Shown in pieces: positions 30,174 to 38,897 of a DNA stretch of 64,000 bases. Under the pieces are notes generated by a model that was given only the letters and a program-made list of their open reading frames with translations, did no database searches and was not told the DNA's origin. Each line of letters starts with the position of its first letter. Positions within the stretch are counted from its first letter, which is position 1. A program made the translations under genes and the position numbers. The DNA comes from Tardiphaga sp. (GTDB lineage: Bacteria; Pseudomonadota; Alphaproteobacteria; Rhizobiales; Xanthobacteraceae), in assembly GCA_030147505.1 (NCBI GenBank), contig JASBVG010000044.1, positions 62,001 to 126,000 on the forward strand, given 5' to 3'.

Positions 30174-31034
30174 TCAGACCGCCGGCCGGTGCGACATCCA
30201 GCGGCCGGACTCGGCTGCCGGGAAGAGTTCTGCGAGCGCGGCATTGAAAGCGGCGGGCTCCTCGCTGGTGATCGTATGGCCGGCGCGCGGCAGCACGAGC
30301 AAGCCCGCCGTGGGCACCGTGCGCTTGAGGAAAATGCTGGGATCGAGGCACCAGTCATCCTCGTCGCCAACGATGATCAGCAGCGGCGGCGTGAATCGCT
30401 CGAGTTGCGGCTTCATCTCCCACAGCATCGGCCGCTTGGCCTGCAGCTCGCGCATGGTGAGCGCATGACCGACCGGCGAATGATCGGCCAACATCTTTGC
30501 GAATTCGGCAAAGCCGCGTGGATCCTTGTTCTTATGCGTCTGCCGCGTCGCGCCATCAGCATAGCGCGCAGCCGCGGTCGGGAAATCGACCGTCTCGAAC
30601 ATCTTTGCCGTCTCCCGCGATGCCGCGCGCCCCTGTTCCACAAAGGCGGGATCTGGGCTCGACCCATAGCCGCAGCTAGCGGCCGTCACCGACAGACAGC
30701 GATCAGGATAGTAGATACCAACATGCAGCGCGGTCGATGCGCCCATGGAATGGCCGACGATATGGGCCTTATCGATCTTTAGCGCATCCATCAGCGCAAT
30801 GACGTCGTCGCGCGCGATGTCCTGTCCGTATTTCGTGGGATCGGTCGGCACATCCGATGGCGGATAGCCGCGCTGGCTATAGGTCACACAGCGATGTGCG
30901 CGGGAGAAGTAACGAAGCTGCGGCTCCCAGGTGCGGTAATCGCCCGCATATTCATGCACGAAAACCACGGGACTCCCGGTACCGACCTCCTCATAATAGA
31001 GCTTCGTCCCGTCCGGCGTCGCGAGGTGCGGCAT
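30174..31034 (-). CDS. alpha/beta hydrolase
   Basis: 'VVFVHEYAGDYRTWEPQLRYFSRAHRCVTYSQRGYPPS', nucleophile elbow 'IVGHSMGAS', C-terminal 'LPRAGHTITSEEPAAFN'. Confidence 0.9.
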   Translation of the reverse strand: MPHLATPDGTKLYYEEVGTGSPVVFVHEYAGDYRTWEPQLRYFSRAHRCVTYSQRGYPPSDVPTDPTKYGQDIARDDVIALMDALKIDKAHIVGHSMGASTALHVGIYYPDRCLSVTAASCGYGSSPDPAFVEQGRAASRETAKMFETVDFPTAAARYADGATRQTHKNKDPRGFAEFAKMLADHSPVGHALTMRELQAKRPMLWEMKPQLERFTPPLLIIVGDEDDWCLDPSIFLKRTVPTAGLLVLPRAGHTITSEEPAAFNAALAELFPAAESGRWMSHRPAV

Positions 31035-31068
31035 GTTCGCCTCCTGCAGGATAAGAGCAGATTTCATT

Positions 31069-31082
31069 TGCGCACATACAAA
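31069..31082. promoter_or_regulatory. candidate operator half TTTGCGCACATACA upstream of the hydrolase-ECH-SDR operon
   Basis: Shares TTTGCGCACA with 28354 and TTGN4CATACAA with 17008-17021; flanked by CATTT...AAATG. Confidence 0.35.
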
Positions 31083-31140
31083 ATGCTAGTAGCGTTAGTT
31101 CATGTGAGCAAGAGGATTCAGTGAATGTAATTTTGGCATA

Positions 31141-31158
31141 TCGTTTGCTTACAAACGA
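31141..31158. promoter_or_regulatory. perfect interrupted palindrome TCGTTTG-CTTA-CAAACGA
   Basis: 7-bp perfect arms, 4-bp spacer, in the divergent intergenic region between the hydrolase gene (-) and the SsuA/NrtA-like gene (+). Confidence 0.5.
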
Positions 31159-31229
31159 ATGCCGCACTGCCGCATGAAAGTGATCGAAAAGCTACGCGCC
31201 ACGACGTTTGCCACCACATTTCCTGGGAG

Positions 31230-32216
31230 ATGTTTATGATCGGACTTTCGCGACGCGCCTTCACCTTGGGCACCGCTGCTACCCTGCTAGGCACGACACA
31301 GATCACAAATTCATCGGCCCAGGCACTCCCAAAAATCCGCGTCGGCAGTCTCACACTTCCGGTTTTTGCACCCATCATCGTCAACATCATGAAGGCGCAG
31401 AAGTTCGATACCAGGAATGGTTTCGAAGCCGAGGTGCAGACCTATCCGTCGTTCTCCGCTTATTATGCCGGCCTCGCCACCGGCGAGATCGACACCCTGA
31501 TCGGCGGCCCCACGTACTTCCAGAAGCTGCGCCTCGAAGGCGTACCGCTGCGCATCGTCGCCACCGGCGCAACGCTGGCCGACCTCGTGATCATCGCCAA
31601 GGATCCGGCGATCAAGTCGATCGCCGATCTCAAGGGCAAGCAGCTTGCCGCCGACATGGGCAGCGGCCAGTTCCAGATTCTCTCGATTTACGCGAAATCG
31701 AAAGGCATTGATCTCGGCAAGGACATGACGCTGGTCAACGCCAACTTCGCCGTCGCCCGCGCCCAGCTCGCGGCAGGCCGGGTCGAGGCAGCGATGATTA
31801 TCGAGCCGATTGCGACCATGATGATGAAGGACGACCAGAACCTGAAGATCGTCTTCAACGCCAATGATGCGTGGAAAGAGATGGCGGGCGTTACCGGTTG
31901 GGAGCTCGTCTATGCCATGCGCGAGGACACCATCAAGAAGAATGTCAATGCGCCGAAGCAGTTCGTCGCAGCGCTCGCGGATGTCACCAAATATCTTCAG
32001 ACCGATCCGGACGGCGCCGACAAGATCGCGGCCGAGACTGTGAAGCTGCCGCCGGGCATCCTGAAGGAGGCGGTACGCGCCAAGCGATGGGTGTTCGACG
32101 CCAAGCCGGCATGGGATGCCGCGGAGAGGAAGAGCATCTGGGATACTTTCGAGCGCGCCGTAGCCGCCGGTTTCCATCCCAAGCTGCCTGACGATGCGAT
32201 CATCTATGCTCCCTGA
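31230..32216 (+). CDS. ABC transporter substrate-binding protein (NrtA/SsuA/TauA-like, NMT1 family)
   Basis: 'IRVGSLTLPVFAPIIVNIMKAQKFDTRNGFEAEVQTYPSFSAYYAGLATGEIDTLIGGPT'; signal peptide. Confidence 0.9.
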   Translation: MFMIGLSRRAFTLGTAATLLGTTQITNSSAQALPKIRVGSLTLPVFAPIIVNIMKAQKFDTRNGFEAEVQTYPSFSAYYAGLATGEIDTLIGGPTYFQKLRLEGVPLRIVATGATLADLVIIAKDPAIKSIADLKGKQLAADMGSGQFQILSIYAKSKGIDLGKDMTLVNANFAVARAQLAAGRVEAAMIIEPIATMMMKDDQNLKIVFNANDAWKEMAGVTGWELVYAMREDTIKKNVNAPKQFVAALADVTKYLQTDPDGADKIAAETVKLPPGILKEAVRAKRWVFDAKPAWDAAERKSIWDTFERAVAAGFHPKLPDDAIIYAP

Positions 32217-33006
32217 CGAGGCGCGCCCGGCGACGCCGTTCGAGGAGCCGCGTCGCGTCCCCATGATGCCAGGGCTCCCGCGCGAGACGATCATCTCGAT
32301 CGTGCTCTTCGCCGCGGTCTGGCAGATCATGTCCTATCTGGCGCCGTCTCTCGGCATTCCGGCTTTCGCGATCCCCGGCCTGGGCCGGATCGCGGAAAGC
32401 CTGATGAAGATCACGCCGATCGATGTCGCGGTGACGCTCGGCCGCGTGCTGCTGGCGCTGCTCGTGTCCTTCGTCATCGGCATGATGGTTGCTGTGCTGA
32501 TGTATCTCTCAGAAGGCGTCGAGCGCTATTTCAGGCCGATGGTCCGCATCCTTATGGCGGTGCCGGTCGTCTCCTGGATCCTGTTCGCTGTGCTCTGGTT
32601 CAAGGGCGTCGAATTCCGCATCGTCTTCGTGCTGGTCGTCGTCTGCGCACCGGTGTTCACCGTGGATGCGCTCGACAATATGCGCGAAGTCTCGCGCGAC
32701 CTGAGGCAGATGATCCGCTCCTTCCGTCCGACGCCGCTGCAGTTCTTCGTCAAGCTGATGCTGCCAGCGATCACACCGGGCATTCTGACAAGCTGGAAGA
32801 TCACGCTCAGCCTTGCCATTCGCGTCGTCACCATCGCCGAACTGGTCGGTGCCGTGACCGGGATCGGACACCGCTTGTCCGTGGCGCAGGAGCTCTTCTC
32901 CGTGGCCGATGTCTTCGCCTGGACGCTCGTTCTCGTCGTCCTGCTTTTCCTGCTCGAAGCGCTGATCGTTCAATTCGAGACCCGTGTGCTGAGGTGGCGC
33001 GCATGA
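32194..33006 (+). CDS. ABC transporter permease (SsuC/NrtB-like)
   Basis: 'VALVSFVIGM...', 'LRQMIRSFRPTPLQFFVKLMLPAITPGILTSWKITLSLAIRVVTIAELVGA'; start may be 32206. Confidence 0.9.
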   Translation: MRSSMLPDEARPATPFEEPRRVPMMPGLPRETIISIVLFAAVWQIMSYLAPSLGIPAFAIPGLGRIAESLMKITPIDVAVTLGRVLLALLVSFVIGMMVAVLMYLSEGVERYFRPMVRILMAVPVVSWILFAVLWFKGVEFRIVFVLVVVCAPVFTVDALDNMREVSRDLRQMIRSFRPTPLQFFVKLMLPAITPGILTSWKITLSLAIRVVTIAELVGAVTGIGHRLSVAQELFSVADVFAWTLVLVVLLFLLEALIVQFETRVLRWRA

Positions 33007-33785
33007 CCGAGGCATCGGCACCCATCGAGATCGCGGAGCTGCGAAAAGTGTTTCGCCAGACCACGACGGGCGAAGCCATCGTCGCCATCGATCAGCTCAC
33101 GCTCAGCATCGCCCCCGGCGAAATGGTCGCCATCGTCGGCAAGACCGGCTGCGGCAAATCGACCTTGTTCGATCTGCTCATCGGCCTCGAATATCCGACC
33201 GCCGGCGGCATCACCATCGGCACGAGGACGCCCTATGACGACTTCAACTACTTCCGCGGCAAGATCGCGACGATCTTCCAGCAGGATCGGCTGCTGCCGT
33301 GGCGCTCGGCCATCGACAACGTCAAGCTTCCGCTCGAACTGATCGGAATCGCCGAGACCATTCAGCAGGAACGAGGGATGTTCTGGCTGAAGCGGCTCGG
33401 TCTCGAAAAATTCGCCAATGCCTATCCACGCGAATTGTCCGGAGGCATGCGCCAGCGCGTGGCGATTGCACGCGCCTTCGCCGTGCAGCCGGAAATCCTG
33501 CTGGCGGACGAGTCGTTCAGCGCCCTCGATGAAGTCACCGCGAACGATCTGCGACAGACCTTCGTGGATCTCGCCGGTGAGTTCCGCTCCACCGCGATCC
33601 TGATCACACATCAACTCGAAGAGGCCATGGCGGTCGGCGATCGCATCGTCGTGTTCGGCAAATCCGCCGCCTTGCTGGCGGACATCCGCATGAAGGATTG
33701 GGATTGCGCCGACCACGCCGTACTCCGTTCCGCCATCCAGAATACGCTCCAGAGCAACGCCGCCGACTCGCGCCTCGCACGCTGA
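33003..33785 (+). CDS. ABC transporter ATPase (SsuB/NrtD-like)
   Basis: 'VGKTGCGKSTLFDLLIGLE', 'LSGGMRQRVAIARAFAVQPEILLADESFSALDEVT'. Confidence 0.93.
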   Translation: MTEASAPIEIAELRKVFRQTTTGEAIVAIDQLTLSIAPGEMVAIVGKTGCGKSTLFDLLIGLEYPTAGGITIGTRTPYDDFNYFRGKIATIFQQDRLLPWRSAIDNVKLPLELIGIAETIQQERGMFWLKRLGLEKFANAYPRELSGGMRQRVAIARAFAVQPEILLADESFSALDEVTANDLRQTFVDLAGEFRSTAILITHQLEEAMAVGDRIVVFGKSAALLADIRMKDWDCADHAVLRSAIQNTLQSNAADSRLAR

Positions 33786-33979
33786 CGTCGATCCAGCGGT
33801 CGCCCCTCTCCTTTCGCCCGAATGATTCCGGATTCCGGATTCAGCCATTGCGTTGACATCCTTTTGGCCCGCGGATACGCCAATTTCTTCAATGTGCCGC
33901 GGTTGCGGCGTCGATGCAGCGGCACGACCGCGCAAGGAAAAATGCCGGTGTCAGGCATGATTTGGGGAGTGGCGTTGCG

Positions 33980-35281
33980 ATGATGGATTTCGCCACCCGG
34001 GTCCACAACCACAATTACCGGCTCGACCCGATCATCCGGTCGCTGCTGGACACGGATTTCTACAAATTCCTGATGCACCAGTTCGTCTGGATGCTCTATC
34101 CGAAGGTGCCCGTCACCTTCAGCCTGATCAATCGCACCAAGACGGTCCGCCTAGCGGAAATCATCCCCGAAGCCGTTCTGCGCGCGCAGCTAGATCATGC
34201 CCGCACCCTCACCTTCCGCGAGAACGAACTGATCTGGCTGGCGGGCAACCGCTTCTATGGCCGCCGCGACATCTTTCGCCCGGAATATATCGAATATCTG
34301 CGCAGCTTCCGGCTGCCCGATTATCACCTCGAAGTGGTCGATGGCCAATATGTCCTCACCTTCGAGGGCGACTGGGCAGCCGTCACCATGTGGGAGATCT
34401 ATGCCCTCGCCATCGTCAGCGAGCTGCGCTCGCGCATGGCCATGGCGTCCCTCGACAAGTTCGAGCTGGATATTCTCTATGCCCACGCCAAGACCAAGAT
34501 CTGGAGCAAGATCACCAAGCTGAAATCATATCCCGATCTCAAGCTTGCTGAATTCGGCACCCGGCGCCGCCACGGTTTCCTGTGGCAGGAATGGGTGACC
34601 GACGCGATGGCCAACGAGCTCGGCCGCAGCTTTGTCGGCACCTCGAACGCCCTGCTCGCCTTCAAGCATTCCTTCGAAGCCATCGGCACCAATTCGCATG
34701 AATTGCCCATGGTGTTCGGCTGTCTCGCCGATAGCGACGAAGCACTGAAGACCGCGCAATATGACGTGCTGGCCAAGTGGCAGGAGGTCTATGACGGCGA
34801 ACTGCTGATCATCCTGCCCGACACTTTTGGCATGACCCAGTTCCTGCGCGACGCGCCGCCCTGGGCGTCGAAATGGACGGGCATGCGCATGGACAGCAAG
34901 GAGCCGATCGCGGCCGGCGAGGAAGTCATCGCCTGGTACGGCATGCGCGGCGAGGATCCCCGCAAGAAGCGTGCGATGTTCAGCGACGGGCTGGAAGTCG
35001 ATCTGATGATCGACCTGCATCAACGTTTCCGCGGCCGCATCCGCGAAAGTTTTGGCTGGGGCACCATGGCCACCAACGACTTCCGCGGCGCCCATCCGCG
35101 CGGGCTGGATACGCTCGATCCGATCAGCCTCGTGTGCAAGATCACGGCAGCGAATGGGCGGCCGGCGGTGAAACTGTCGGATAATCCAGCAAAAACGACC
35201 GGTGGCAGTCAGGAAGAGATCGACCGCTATCTGCGCATCTTCGGCCGCGAGGGCGTGGCTGAGCAGAAGGTGATTGTTTAG
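33980..35281 (+). CDS. pncB: nicotinate phosphoribosyltransferase
   Basis: 'LDTDFYKFLMHQFVWMLYPKVPVTFSLINRT', 'EFGTRRRHGFLWQEWV', 'FVGTSNALLAFKHSFEAIGTNSHELPM'. Confidence 0.93.
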   Translation: MMDFATRVHNHNYRLDPIIRSLLDTDFYKFLMHQFVWMLYPKVPVTFSLINRTKTVRLAEIIPEAVLRAQLDHARTLTFRENELIWLAGNRFYGRRDIFRPEYIEYLRSFRLPDYHLEVVDGQYVLTFEGDWAAVTMWEIYALAIVSELRSRMAMASLDKFELDILYAHAKTKIWSKITKLKSYPDLKLAEFGTRRRHGFLWQEWVTDAMANELGRSFVGTSNALLAFKHSFEAIGTNSHELPMVFGCLADSDEALKTAQYDVLAKWQEVYDGELLIILPDTFGMTQFLRDAPPWASKWTGMRMDSKEPIAAGEEVIAWYGMRGEDPRKKRAMFSDGLEVDLMIDLHQRFRGRIRESFGWGTMATNDFRGAHPRGLDTLDPISLVCKITAANGRPAVKLSDNPAKTTGGSQEEIDRYLRIFGREGVAEQKVIV

Positions 35282-35379
35282 AGATTATGAGCGGAACGGC
35301 TCATCCTCAGAAGAGGCTCAATCACCCAGAGGAGCCTGTGGGCGATGTAAGATGACCAAGGCAGGCAGCGAGATTTACG

Positions 35380-35601
35380 ATGCCCTTGTTACTCTTGTTC
35401 ATTTTTGCCGCGATCTTGTTTGTCCTGATCGCATTTAAATTATTTATCAGTCTTCGTGAGACCAGGATCAGCTTTGGCTTTGGTATTGCGCTGACAATGC
35501 ACGAGGAGTCTTTCAATTTTTGGCTCATCATCGCTCTTCAAGTACTAACACTATTTGTTCCATTTACCTTTATATACTTGATGTTATTCGTGCGGGAGTG
35601 A
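35380..35601 (+). CDS. small two-TM hypothetical membrane protein (73 aa)
   Basis: MPLLLLFIFAAILFVLIAFKLFISLRET...FWLIIALQVLTLFVPFTFIYLMLFVRE; locally low GC. Confidence 0.45.
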   Translation: MPLLLLFIFAAILFVLIAFKLFISLRETRISFGFGIALTMHEESFNFWLIIALQVLTLFVPFTFIYLMLFVRE

Positions 35602-35729
35602 GGCACGAGCAGATTCTGTCGTTCCAGCGAGCAGATGGCAAAGGGAAGCCACGAACTCGCCTTCCTCGAACGACAAACGCCGCGCGGTTTCCCGAGCGAC
35701 GCTTCTTTTTGATCGTCAGAGAGCGAGCC

Positions 35730-37892
35730 TTACAGCAGCCCTGCGCCGCGCGCCCACTTGTACTTGGCGCCGAGCACTTCCACCGGAAGCTCCGTCGAAT
35801 AGGCGTAAGCCGGGATGCCATTCTGGTAGAGATATTCCGCGGCTTCCTCGACCTCGATGTCGCCGGCGAGCGAAGCGACCATCGGCTTTTCGATGCCCTT
35901 CTTCTTCATCTCGTTCTTGATCTCGACCATGTTCTTGGCGAACACCATCGGCGGCGTCACGATCGTGTGCCAGTAACCGAGGATCAGCGAGTGGATGCGC
36001 TCATCCTCGAGACCGAGCTTCACCGTGTTCACATAGGTGATCGGCGGCTCGCCACCGGTGATGTCCACCGGATTGCCGGCGGCACCGAAGGGCGGGATGA
36101 ACTTGCGGAAGGCAGCGTCCAGATCCGGCGGCATCGCCATCAGCGACAGGCCGTTATCCACCACCGCGTCAGACAGCAGCACGCCCGAACCACCGGCACC
36201 GGTGATGATCAGCACGTTCTCGCCCTTCGGCGTCGGCAGCACCGGAATGCCGCGGGCGAATTCGAGCAGCTGCCGCAGCGAGCGGGCGCGGATGACGCCC
36301 GACTGCTTCAGCACGTCCTCATAGATCTTGTCGTTGCCGGCGAGCGCGCCGGTATGCGACGAGGCCGCCTTGGCGCCGGCCGAGGTACGACCCGCCTTGA
36401 GCACGACCACCGGCTTCTTCTTAGAGACGCGCTTGGCGGCTTCCGCGAAGGCACGGCCGTCCTTCAGATCCTCGCAGTGCTGCGCGATGATGTTGGTGTT
36501 CGGGTCCTGCTCGAAGAAAGCAAGCAGATCGTCCTCGTCGATATCCGATTTGTTGCCGAGACCAACAATGGCCGAGACGCCCATCTTTGCCGAACGCGAG
36601 AAGCCGATGATCGCCATGCCGATGCCGCCGGACTGTGACGACAGCGCCGCCGAGCCCTTCACGTCGTAGGCGGTACAGAAGGTCGCGCAGAGATTCGACG
36701 GCGTATAGTAGAAGCCGTAGATATTCGGCCCCATCAGGCGCACATCATACTTCTTGCCGATGGCGACGATCTCTTCCTGCAGCTCGGGCTCGTTGGCTTC
36801 GGCGAAGCCCGACGGGATCAGCACCGCGCCCGGAATTTTCTTCTCGCCGCATTCGGTCAGCGCGCCAGCCACGAATTTCGCGGGGATCGCGAACACCGCA
36901 GTGTCAATCACACCCGGCACATCCTTGACGCTCTTATAGGCCTTGCGGCCCATGATCTCGTCGGCCTTCGGATGGATCGGATAGATCTCGCCTTTGTAGC
37001 CACCGTTGATGAGGTTCTTCATCACCGAATTGCCGATCTTGCCGTCTTCGGCAGAGGCACCGATCACGGCAACGGCCTTCGGCATCATGATGCGGTTCAT
37101 TGCCGCAACGATTTCTTCCTTGGCACGCGGGGCCGGCTTCGGCTTGTAGTCGAAATCGACGACGATGCGGACGTCGGCCGCGATCGCATCCTTCTTGGTG
37201 GCGAACACCGGATTGAGGTCGAGCTCAACCATTTCCGGGAAATCGCTCACGAGCTGCGAGACCTTGACGATGATATCGGCCAGCGCCTCGCGATTGGCGG
37301 GATCGCCGCCGCGCACGCCGTGCAGCATCTCGGCGGCCTGGATGCCATCGAGCATCGACAGCGCGTCTTCATTGGTGGCGGGCGCGAGACGGAAGGTCAC
37401 GTCCTTCAGCACCTCGACCAGCACACCGCCGAGGCCGAACGCAACCAGCTTGCCGAACGAACCGTCGGTGATCGAGCCGATGATCACTTCGGTGCCGCCC
37501 ATCAGCATCTGCTGGACCTGGACACCCTCGATCTTCGCATCGGCCTTGTACTTCTTCGCATTGGCCAGAATGGTGTCATAGGCCTTCTGCGCGTCTTCAG
37601 CAGTCTTCACGCCGACGATGACGCCGCCGGCTTCGGTCTTGTGGAGAATGTCGGGCGACACGATCTTCATCACCACCGGAAAGCCCATGCCACCGGCGAG
37701 CTTGGCTGCATCCGCTGCCGAAGTGGCGACGCCCTCTTTCGGAACGGGAATGCCATAGGCGTCACAAACGAGCTTGCCTTCCGGTGCTGTCAGGCTGGTG
37801 CGCTTGTCCGCCTTGACGGCGTCGAGCACTTTTCGCACGGCATCTTTCGCCGAGGCGGGTGCTTCTTTGACGGCGAGATTCGATTGAGACAT
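35730..37892 (-). CDS. acetate-CoA ligase (ADP-forming) family acyl-CoA synthetase, ATP-grasp + CoA-binding
   Basis: 'GGMGFPVVMKIVSPDILHKTEAGGVIVGVKTAEDAQKAYDTI', 'PKAVAVIGASAEDGKIGNSVMKNLINGGYKGEIYPIHPKADEIMGRKAYKSVKDVPG', 'SSHTGALAGNDKIYEDVLKQSGVIR'. Confidence 0.9.
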   Translation of the reverse strand: MSQSNLAVKEAPASAKDAVRKVLDAVKADKRTSLTAPEGKLVCDAYGIPVPKEGVATSAADAAKLAGGMGFPVVMKIVSPDILHKTEAGGVIVGVKTAEDAQKAYDTILANAKKYKADAKIEGVQVQQMLMGGTEVIIGSITDGSFGKLVAFGLGGVLVEVLKDVTFRLAPATNEDALSMLDGIQAAEMLHGVRGGDPANREALADIIVKVSQLVSDFPEMVELDLNPVFATKKDAIAADVRIVVDFDYKPKPAPRAKEEIVAAMNRIMMPKAVAVIGASAEDGKIGNSVMKNLINGGYKGEIYPIHPKADEIMGRKAYKSVKDVPGVIDTAVFAIPAKFVAGALTECGEKKIPGAVLIPSGFAEANEPELQEEIVAIGKKYDVRLMGPNIYGFYYTPSNLCATFCTAYDVKGSAALSSQSGGIGMAIIGFSRSAKMGVSAIVGLGNKSDIDEDDLLAFFEQDPNTNIIAQHCEDLKDGRAFAEAAKRVSKKKPVVVLKAGRTSAGAKAASSHTGALAGNDKIYEDVLKQSGVIRARSLRQLLEFARGIPVLPTPKGENVLIITGAGGSGVLLSDAVVDNGLSLMAMPPDLDAAFRKFIPPFGAAGNPVDITGGEPPITYVNTVKLGLEDERIHSLILGYWHTIVTPPMVFAKNMVEIKNEMKKKGIEKPMVASLAGDIEVEEAAEYLYQNGIPAYAYSTELPVEVLGAKYKWARGAGLL

Positions 37893-37931
37893 GGCCTTCT
37901 CCCATTGCGTTTCTTGACGCGGACGAATTGA

Positions 37932-37948
37932 TGGCATTTGGTATGCCA
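37932..37948. promoter_or_regulatory. GntR-type operator TGGCAT-TTGGT-ATGCCA (acyl-CoA synthetase side)
   Basis: Perfect 6-bp arms, 5-bp spacer; 40 bp upstream of the acyl-CoA synthetase start. Confidence 0.75.
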
Positions 37949-38012
37949 GAAAATCGAAAGTCAAGGCGCGGTGCAGCGCAAAATTGCTGAAATAGCCGCC
38001 AGCTTGACACGC

Positions 38013-38029
38013 TGGCATCTGGCATGCCA
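38013..38029. promoter_or_regulatory. GntR-type operator TGGCAT-CTGGC-ATGCCA (gntR side)
   Basis: Perfect 6-bp arms; directly downstream of TTGACA (38004-38009); 53 bp before gntR. Confidence 0.75.
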
Positions 38030-38081
38030 AAAATTCTGAACGTTGTTTCTGTGGTACGACGTCTCCGACCGGAGATGATTC

Positions 38082-38813
38082 ATGCCCACGCGAAAACCAA
38101 CCAAGGCGCCGTCCATTATGTCCGATGCCGATCTTGCGATCGTACGGATCGCACCAGAGACCAGCTTCAAGACCAAGGCCTATGAAGCCTTGAAAGAAGC
38201 CATTCTTAAGATGGACATCTACACCACACCGGATCCGGTGATGCTCGACGAGCGCGCCCTTTCGGAGCGGCTTGGCGTCAGCCGCACACCAATTCGTGAA
38301 GCCATCGCGATGCTGGAACAGGACGGCTTCGTGAAGACAGTGCCACGCCGCGGCATAGTGGTCGTGCGCAAGACCAAGAACGAGATCGTCGACATGATCC
38401 GCGCCTGGGCGGCGCTGGAGAGCATGGCGGCGCGGCTCATCACCACCACCGCGCGCAAAAAGGACATCTCGGCGCTGCGCGACTTCTTCAAGGACTTTGG
38501 CAAGGACCGCCTGCCGCAGGATCATGTCGAGGAATATTCGAAGGCGAATATCGCTTTCCATCAGGCCGTGCTCGCGCTCAGCGAGTCTCCAGTGCTGATC
38601 GACATGACCAACGACATCCTGCTGCATGTGCGCGGCTATCGTCAGCTCACCATCGGCCGGGTCGATCGCACGGCGACATCCCTGCCCGAGCATCTCGCCA
38701 TCATCGAGGCCCTCGAGGAACGCGATACCGAGCGCGCCGAGAAGCTCGCCCGCGATCACACGCTTGGTCTTGCCTCCTATGTCGAGGCGCACGGCCAGGA
38801 GCTTTTTACCTAG
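38082..38813 (+). CDS. GntR-family transcriptional regulator (FadR/FCD subfamily)
   Basis: wHTH 'LDERALSERLGVSRTPIREAIAMLEQDGFVKTVPRRGIVVV' and FCD-like C-terminal domain with His residues 'KANIAFHQAVLALS'. Confidence 0.93.
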   Translation: MPTRKPTKAPSIMSDADLAIVRIAPETSFKTKAYEALKEAILKMDIYTTPDPVMLDERALSERLGVSRTPIREAIAMLEQDGFVKTVPRRGIVVVRKTKNEIVDMIRAWAALESMAARLITTTARKKDISALRDFFKDFGKDRLPQDHVEEYSKANIAFHQAVLALSESPVLIDMTNDILLHVRGYRQLTIGRVDRTATSLPEHLAIIEALEERDTERAEKLARDHTLGLASYVEAHGQELFT

Positions 38814-38897
38814 CTATTCACGTAACGCCGTCGCGCGGCCTGCCGCGCGGCATCGACCAACAACCATGCGAGTTCAGAAACGTCAGGGGAGAGCGGA

